From: Bradyrhizobium sp.
GTDB lineage: Bacteria; Pseudomonadota; Alphaproteobacteria; Rhizobiales; Xanthobacteraceae
DNA length: 64,000 nt
Assembly: GCF_030646015.1 (NCBI RefSeq)
Contig: NZ_JAUSLT010000128.1
Location: 1-64,000, forward strand
Direction of reading: 5' to 3'
Shown here: piece by piece, positions 60,650 through 64,000 of the stretch
Layout: the number at the start of each line of letters is the position of its first letter
Numbering within the stretch: position 1 is the stretch's first letter
Translations under genes and position numbers: made by a program
Notes under the pieces: generated by a model
Told to the model about the DNA's origin: nothing
Databases searched by the model: none
The model's input: the letters and a program-made list of their open reading frames with translations, nothing else

Positions 60650-61432
60650 ATGGTTGAATTCGCGCTTCCGAAAAACTCGAAAATCACCGGCGGCAAGACC
60701 TGGCCGAAGCCTGCGGGCGCGACCGAGACGCGCGAGTTCAAAGTGTATCGCTGGAACCCGGACGACGGCAAGAATCCCGGCATCGACACCTATCATATCG
60801 ACATCAATGATTGCGGGCCGATGGTGCTCGACGGCCTGATCTGGATCAAGAACCACATCGATCCGACGCTGACCTTCCGCCGCTCCTGCCGCGAAGGCGT
60901 CTGCGGCTCCTGCGCCATGAACATCGACGGCCAGAACACGCTGGCCTGCACCAAGTCGATGCACGACGTGAAGGACGGCGCGGTCAAGGTCAATCCGCTG
61001 CCGCACCAGCCGGTGGTGAAGGACCTGGTGCCGGACCTGACCAATTTCTACGCGCAATACGCCTCGATCGAGCCGTGGCTGAAGACCACCACGCCGACGC
61101 CGCAGAAGGAATGGCGGCAGAGCCACGAGGACCGCGAAAAGCTCGACGGCCTCTACGAATGCATTCTGTGCGCCTGCTGCTCGACCTCCTGCCCGAGCTA
61201 CTGGTGGAACAGCGACCGCTTCCTCGGGCCCGCCGCGCTGCTGCAGGCGACCCGCTGGGTCAAGGACAGCCGCGACGAAGCCACCGGCGAGCGGCTCGAC
61301 AATCTCGAGGATCCGTTCCGGCTCTACCGCTGCCACACCATCATGAACTGCGCCAAGGCCTGCCCGAAGGGTCTCAACCCCTCCGAGGCGATCGCCGAGC
61401 TCAAGCTGAAGCTGGTCGAGCGGCAGATCTAG
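60650..61432 (+). CDS. sdhB: succinate dehydrogenase iron-sulfur subunit
   Basis: A 260-residue electron-transfer subunit. The [2Fe-2S] ligands are in CREGVCGSC and NTLAC, the [4Fe-4S] in [11 protein letters not shown] and the [3Fe-4S]/second set in [15 protein letters not shown]. It links FAD in SdhA to quinone in SdhCD. Length is typical. The start codon follows a palindromic repeat at short distance; the TAGAGAA just before the ATG is a weak ribosome binding site. Confidence 0.98.
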   Translation: MVEFALPKNSKITGGKTWPKPAGATETREFKVYRWNPDDGKNPGIDTYHIDINDCGPMVLDGLIWIKNHIDPTLTFRRSCREGVCGSCAMNIDGQNTLACTKSMHDVKDGAVKVNPLPHQPVVKDLVPDLTNFYAQYASIEPWLKTTTPTPQKEWRQSHEDREKLDGLYECILCACCSTSCPSYWWNSDRFLGPAALLQATRWVKDSRDEATGERLDNLEDPFRLYRCHTIMNCAKACPKGLNPSEAIAELKLKLVERQI

Positions 61433-61438
61433 CTTCGA

Positions 61439-61502
61439 TCCCGTAGCCCGGATGGAGCCAGCCGGTCGGCGCGAAGCGCCGTGCCGATGGCGCAATCCGG
61501 GA
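61439..61502. repeat. palindromic repeat (CCCGTAGCCCGGATGGAG family), copy 2, one arm only
   Basis: CCGTAGCCCGGATGGAGCC matches the left arm of 36504-36612, followed by a GGTCGGCGCGAAGCGCCG hairpin and the AATCCGGGA end of the middle part; the right outer arm is lost. It begins a few bases after the sdhB stop. Confidence 0.7.
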
Positions 61503-61566
61503 ACGGATGCGACGGCGGCACCTGGAACCGAATGGAACCTTTTGATTTCCTTCGTGTTATCGCGCC

Positions 61567-63525
61567 ATGTCCAGACCTCCCGCGACGTCCAAATCTGCCA
61601 GGAAATCGGAATTCGTCGAGGTTGCCGCCGAAGGCGGCCAGCATGTCGAGCCGCCACCGCCGGAATTGCTGGAGCCCGATCCGGAATTGACGCCGGAGGA
61701 GGCCGAGCAGGTCCGCAAGGATTATCTGCTGACGCGGTTCTGGATCAGCGCCAAGGGATTCTGGGGCAAGAGCGGCGACCGGCTGGCATGGATCTTCTCG
61801 ATCGGGCTCTTGATCCTGATCGTCGTCAATGTCGGTTTCCAGTACGGCATCAATGTCTGGAATCGGGCGATCTTCGACGCCATCGAGAAGCGCGATTCGG
61901 CCAGCGTGCTGTATCTGACCGGGGTGTTTTTCCCGCTGGCGATCGGCAGCGTCCTGCTCGGCGTGATCCAGGTCTTCACCCGGATGGGAATTCAGCGCCG
62001 CTGGCGCGCCTGGCTGACCAATTCGGTGCTGTCGCGCTGGCTGAGCAACGGCCGCTATTACCAGCTCAACCTCGTCAGCGGCGATCACAAGAACCCGGAG
62101 CATCGCATCGCCGAGGATCTACGGGTCGCAACCGATGCGCCGGTGGATTTTGCCGCCGGCGTGACCTCGGCATTCCTGTCGGCGACCACCTTCATCGTGG
62201 TGCTCTGGACCATCGGCGGCGCGCTGACGGTGACGGTGGCGGGTTCGACCATCACCATTCCCGGCTTCCTCGTCATTGCCGCCGTGCTCTATGCCGCGAT
62301 CGCCTCGGGTTCGATCATGACGATCGGCCGCAGCTTCGTGCAGGTCTCCGAGGACAAGAACCAGGCCGAAGCCGAATTCCGCTACACCCTGATTCGCGTG
62401 CGCGAGAACGGCGAAAGCATCGCGCTGCTGGGCGGCGAGGAGGAAGAACGCGACGGCATCGACAAGAATTTTACCAAGGTGTTGCGGCAGTGGGCGCGGC
62501 TGGCAGGCCAGCACATGCGCACCACGCTGGTGTCGCAGGGCTCCAGCCTGATCGCACCCGTGGTGCCATTGCTGCTGTGTGCGCCAAAATTTCTCGACGG
62601 CAGCATGTCGCTCGGGCAGGTGATGCAGGCGGCCTCCGCCTTCACCATCGTGCAGAGCGCATTCGGCTGGCTGGTCGACAATTATCCGCGGCTGGCCGAC
62701 TGGAACGCCTGCGCGCGCCGTATCGCCTCGCTGATGATGTCGCTCGACGGGCTGGAGCGCGCCGAGCGCGGCGACGGCATCGGCCGGATCCAGCGCGGCG
62801 AGACCGAAGGCGAGGCCATGCTCAGCCTCAACGAGCTTTCGGTGACGCTGGATGACGGCACCGCCGTCGTCGGCGAAGCCGAAGTGGTGATCGAGTCCGG
62901 CGAGCGATTGCTGGTTTCAGGCGAATCCGGCACCGGCAAGAGCACATTGGTGCGGGCGATCGCGGGGCTGTGGCCATGGGGCGGCGGCAGCATCAATTTC
63001 CATCCCGACCGGCGGCTGTTCATGCTGCCGCAAAAACCTTACGTGCCCTCCGGCACGCTGCGCCGCGCGGTGGCCTATCCCGGCGCCGCCGAGGACTGGA
63101 CGGTGGAAGCGATCGGCGAGGCGCTGGACAAGGTCGGCCTCGGGCACCTGAAGGAAAAGATCGGGGAAGACGCGCCATGGGACCAGACGCTGTCCGGCGG
63201 CGAGAAGCAGCGGCTGGCGTTTGCGCGTCTGTTTCTGCACAGCCCCGACATCATCGTGCTGGATGAGGCGACCTCGGCGCTCGATGAAAAGAGCCAGGAC
63301 AAGATGATGGAGCTGATGAACCAGGAACTGCCCAACGCCACCGTGGTCAGCGTCGGCCATCGCGCCGAGCTGGAGGCGTTCCACAGCCGCAAGATCGTGT
63401 TGGAGCGCCGCAAGGGCGGCGCCAAACTGGTCAGCGACATCGATCTCATTCCACGCAAGGGCAAGCGCCGCCTGCTCGGCCGCTTTTTGCGGCATCGCAA
63501 GCCGGCGCCAACAGCAGCGGCGTGA
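61567..63525 (+). CDS. ABC transporter, permease fused to ATPase (SbmA/BacA-related, YddA-like)
   Basis: A 652-residue half-transporter. A polar N-terminal 55 residues precede an SbmA/BacA-like membrane domain with about six helices (WIFSIGLLILIVVNVGFQYGINVWNRAIFDAIEKRD is its signature). The ATPase has Walker A SGESGTGKST near 457, signature LSGGEKQRLAF near 545 and Walker B IIVLDEATSALD near 565. It works as a homodimer. Relatives move peptides, very-long-chain fatty acids or vitamin B12; the cargo is not readable. Unlike BacA proper, it carries its own ATPase. Confidence 0.92.
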   Translation: MSRPPATSKSARKSEFVEVAAEGGQHVEPPPPELLEPDPELTPEEAEQVRKDYLLTRFWISAKGFWGKSGDRLAWIFSIGLLILIVVNVGFQYGINVWNRAIFDAIEKRDSASVLYLTGVFFPLAIGSVLLGVIQVFTRMGIQRRWRAWLTNSVLSRWLSNGRYYQLNLVSGDHKNPEHRIAEDLRVATDAPVDFAAGVTSAFLSATTFIVVLWTIGGALTVTVAGSTITIPGFLVIAAVLYAAIASGSIMTIGRSFVQVSEDKNQAEAEFRYTLIRVRENGESIALLGGEEEERDGIDKNFTKVLRQWARLAGQHMRTTLVSQGSSLIAPVVPLLLCAPKFLDGSMSLGQVMQAASAFTIVQSAFGWLVDNYPRLADWNACARRIASLMMSLDGLERAERGDGIGRIQRGETEGEAMLSLNELSVTLDDGTAVVGEAEVVIESGERLLVSGESGTGKSTLVRAIAGLWPWGGGSINFHPDRRLFMLPQKPYVPSGTLRRAVAYPGAAEDWTVEAIGEALDKVGLGHLKEKIGEDAPWDQTLSGGEKQRLAFARLFLHSPDIIVLDEATSALDEKSQDKMMELMNQELPNATVVSVGHRAELEAFHSRKIVLERRKGGAKLVSDIDLIPRKGKRRLLGRFLRHRKPAPTAAA

Positions 63526-63529
63526 GCTT

Positions 63530-63675
63530 TCTTCCCTTCTCCCCTTGTGGGAGAAGATGGCGCGCTCCTGAGCGCGCCGGATGAGGGGTCTCTATCCGCG
63601 CAGACAGACCCCTCACCGGTCACGAACGCGCTTCGCGCGTCCGTGCCACCCTCTCCCACAAGGGGAGAGGGGAAG
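63530..63675. repeat. paired palindromic repeat, same family as the DUF559 flanks
   Basis: TTCCCTTCTCCCCTTGTGGGAGAAG, stem GCGCGCTC-CTGA-GCGCGC and GGATGAGGGGTCT form the left half; after about 15 bp the right half reads AGACCCCTCACCGG, stem ACGCGC-TTC-GCGCGT and CCACCCTCTCCCACAAGGGGAGAGG. Both halves are family members in inverted orientation with different stem sequences. Confidence 0.88.
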
Positions 63676-63747
63676 AACAGCCGCGTTGGAACAGCGTACA
63701 AACTCGGCTATGCATGCGCCGCTTGCGTCGCCACCGAGGAAACCCGC

Positions 63748-64000
63748 TTGAAACCCGCCAACGACCCCACTCCCGCGCCGTTCGGCGCGTTCGCGCCGAA
63801 TGGCGCGCAGGCTGCAATCATCTCGCTGGCGCAGCGCTCCCGGCTGAAGCGCGGCGCGTTCCGCCCGATGCTATCGCGGCTGGTCAATTTGCTGCGCGCC
63901 GGCCCGCTCGACGTGTCGTATCAGGGCGCGTCGTTCCGGTTCTATCATCAGGCCAGCGCCACCGAGCGCGGCGCGCTGTTCAATCCCGACTACAATGTCG
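63748..64000 (+). CDS. probable FkbM family methyltransferase, N-terminus only
   Basis: From TTG 63748 (GAGGA 7 bp upstream) the frame reads to the window edge: 84 residues beginning LKPANDPTPAPFGAFAPNGA, then ISLAQRSRLKRGAFRPMLSRLVN, DVSYQGASFRFYHQASATE and RGALFNPDYNV. This resembles the N-terminal segment I remember in Bradyrhizobium FkbM-type methyltransferases, before the AdoMet motif (which would lie outside the window). Without the catalytic part the call is tentative. Confidence 0.5.
   Translation, partial: MKPANDPTPAPFGAFAPNGAQAAIISLAQRSRLKRGAFRPMLSRLVNLLRAGPLDVSYQGASFRFYHQASATERGALFNPDYNV

Overview
The window looks like chromosomal DNA of an alphaproteobacterium of the Bradyrhizobium/Rhodopseudomonas group (Nitrobacteraceae). 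The evidence is the high GC content, the replication block rpsT-dnaA-dnaN-recF-gyrB-murA, a malonyl-CoA synthetase very close to what I remember of the Rhodopseudomonas MatB, and a dense population of short intergenic palindromic repeats typical of Bradyrhizobium genomes. I see no rRNA, tRNA, CRISPR array or intact insertion sequence. The genus is inference, not the result of a search.

Layout. 0-10.1 kb: an ATP-grasp/zinc-peptidase gene pair cut by the window start, a two-subunit Tat-type molybdenum hydroxylase (IorAB-like), three hydrolase-related genes, a Bug-type solute-binding protein, a Wza-like lipoprotein and msrA. 10.2-20.9 kb: the replication and housekeeping core, rpsT, a 1.15-kb non-coding interval, dnaA, dnaN, a DUF559 nuclease-like gene inserted between dnaN and recF, recF, gyrB and a murA paralogue. 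20.9-34.1 kb: MATE exporter, small conserved genes, a PrpD-family protein, a serine hydrolase, an AraC regulator, an acetyltransferase, a hybrid histidine kinase, pirin, purC and a crotonase. 34.2-46.9 kb: a SulP-STAS-cNMP fusion transporter, succinate-semialdehyde dehydrogenase, a second serine hydrolase, an acyl-CoA ligase, a truncated citrate-lyase-like pseudogene, carbonic anhydrase, a 1-kb repeat mosaic and asd. 47.0-57.6 kb: leuB, two transporters, a shikimate dehydrogenase with a repeat-encoded tail, a YedY-like molybdoenzyme with its cytochrome b, a fasciclin protein, an SDR, matB and a TSUP permease. 57.8-64.0 kb: sdhCDAB, a BacA/YddA-like ABC exporter and the start of a probable FkbM-type methyltransferase gene.

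How the genes fit together. dnaA, dnaN, recF, gyrB and murA form a replication/repair/envelope cluster read in one direction. sdhCDAB is a complete complex II operon. asd and leuB serve amino-acid synthesis. The rest are mostly monocistronic or paired genes separated by repeats.

The most unusual signal is the repeat population. One family occurs as inverted pairs. At 15.2-15.7 kb such a pair fits exactly around a DUF559 open reading frame, while at 25.6 kb and 63.5 kb pairs of the same family enclose only about 15-20 bp. The central stems differ in sequence between copies but still pair, so the fold appears conserved. Other repeats extend aroE, truncate a citE-like gene and separate sdhA from sdhB.
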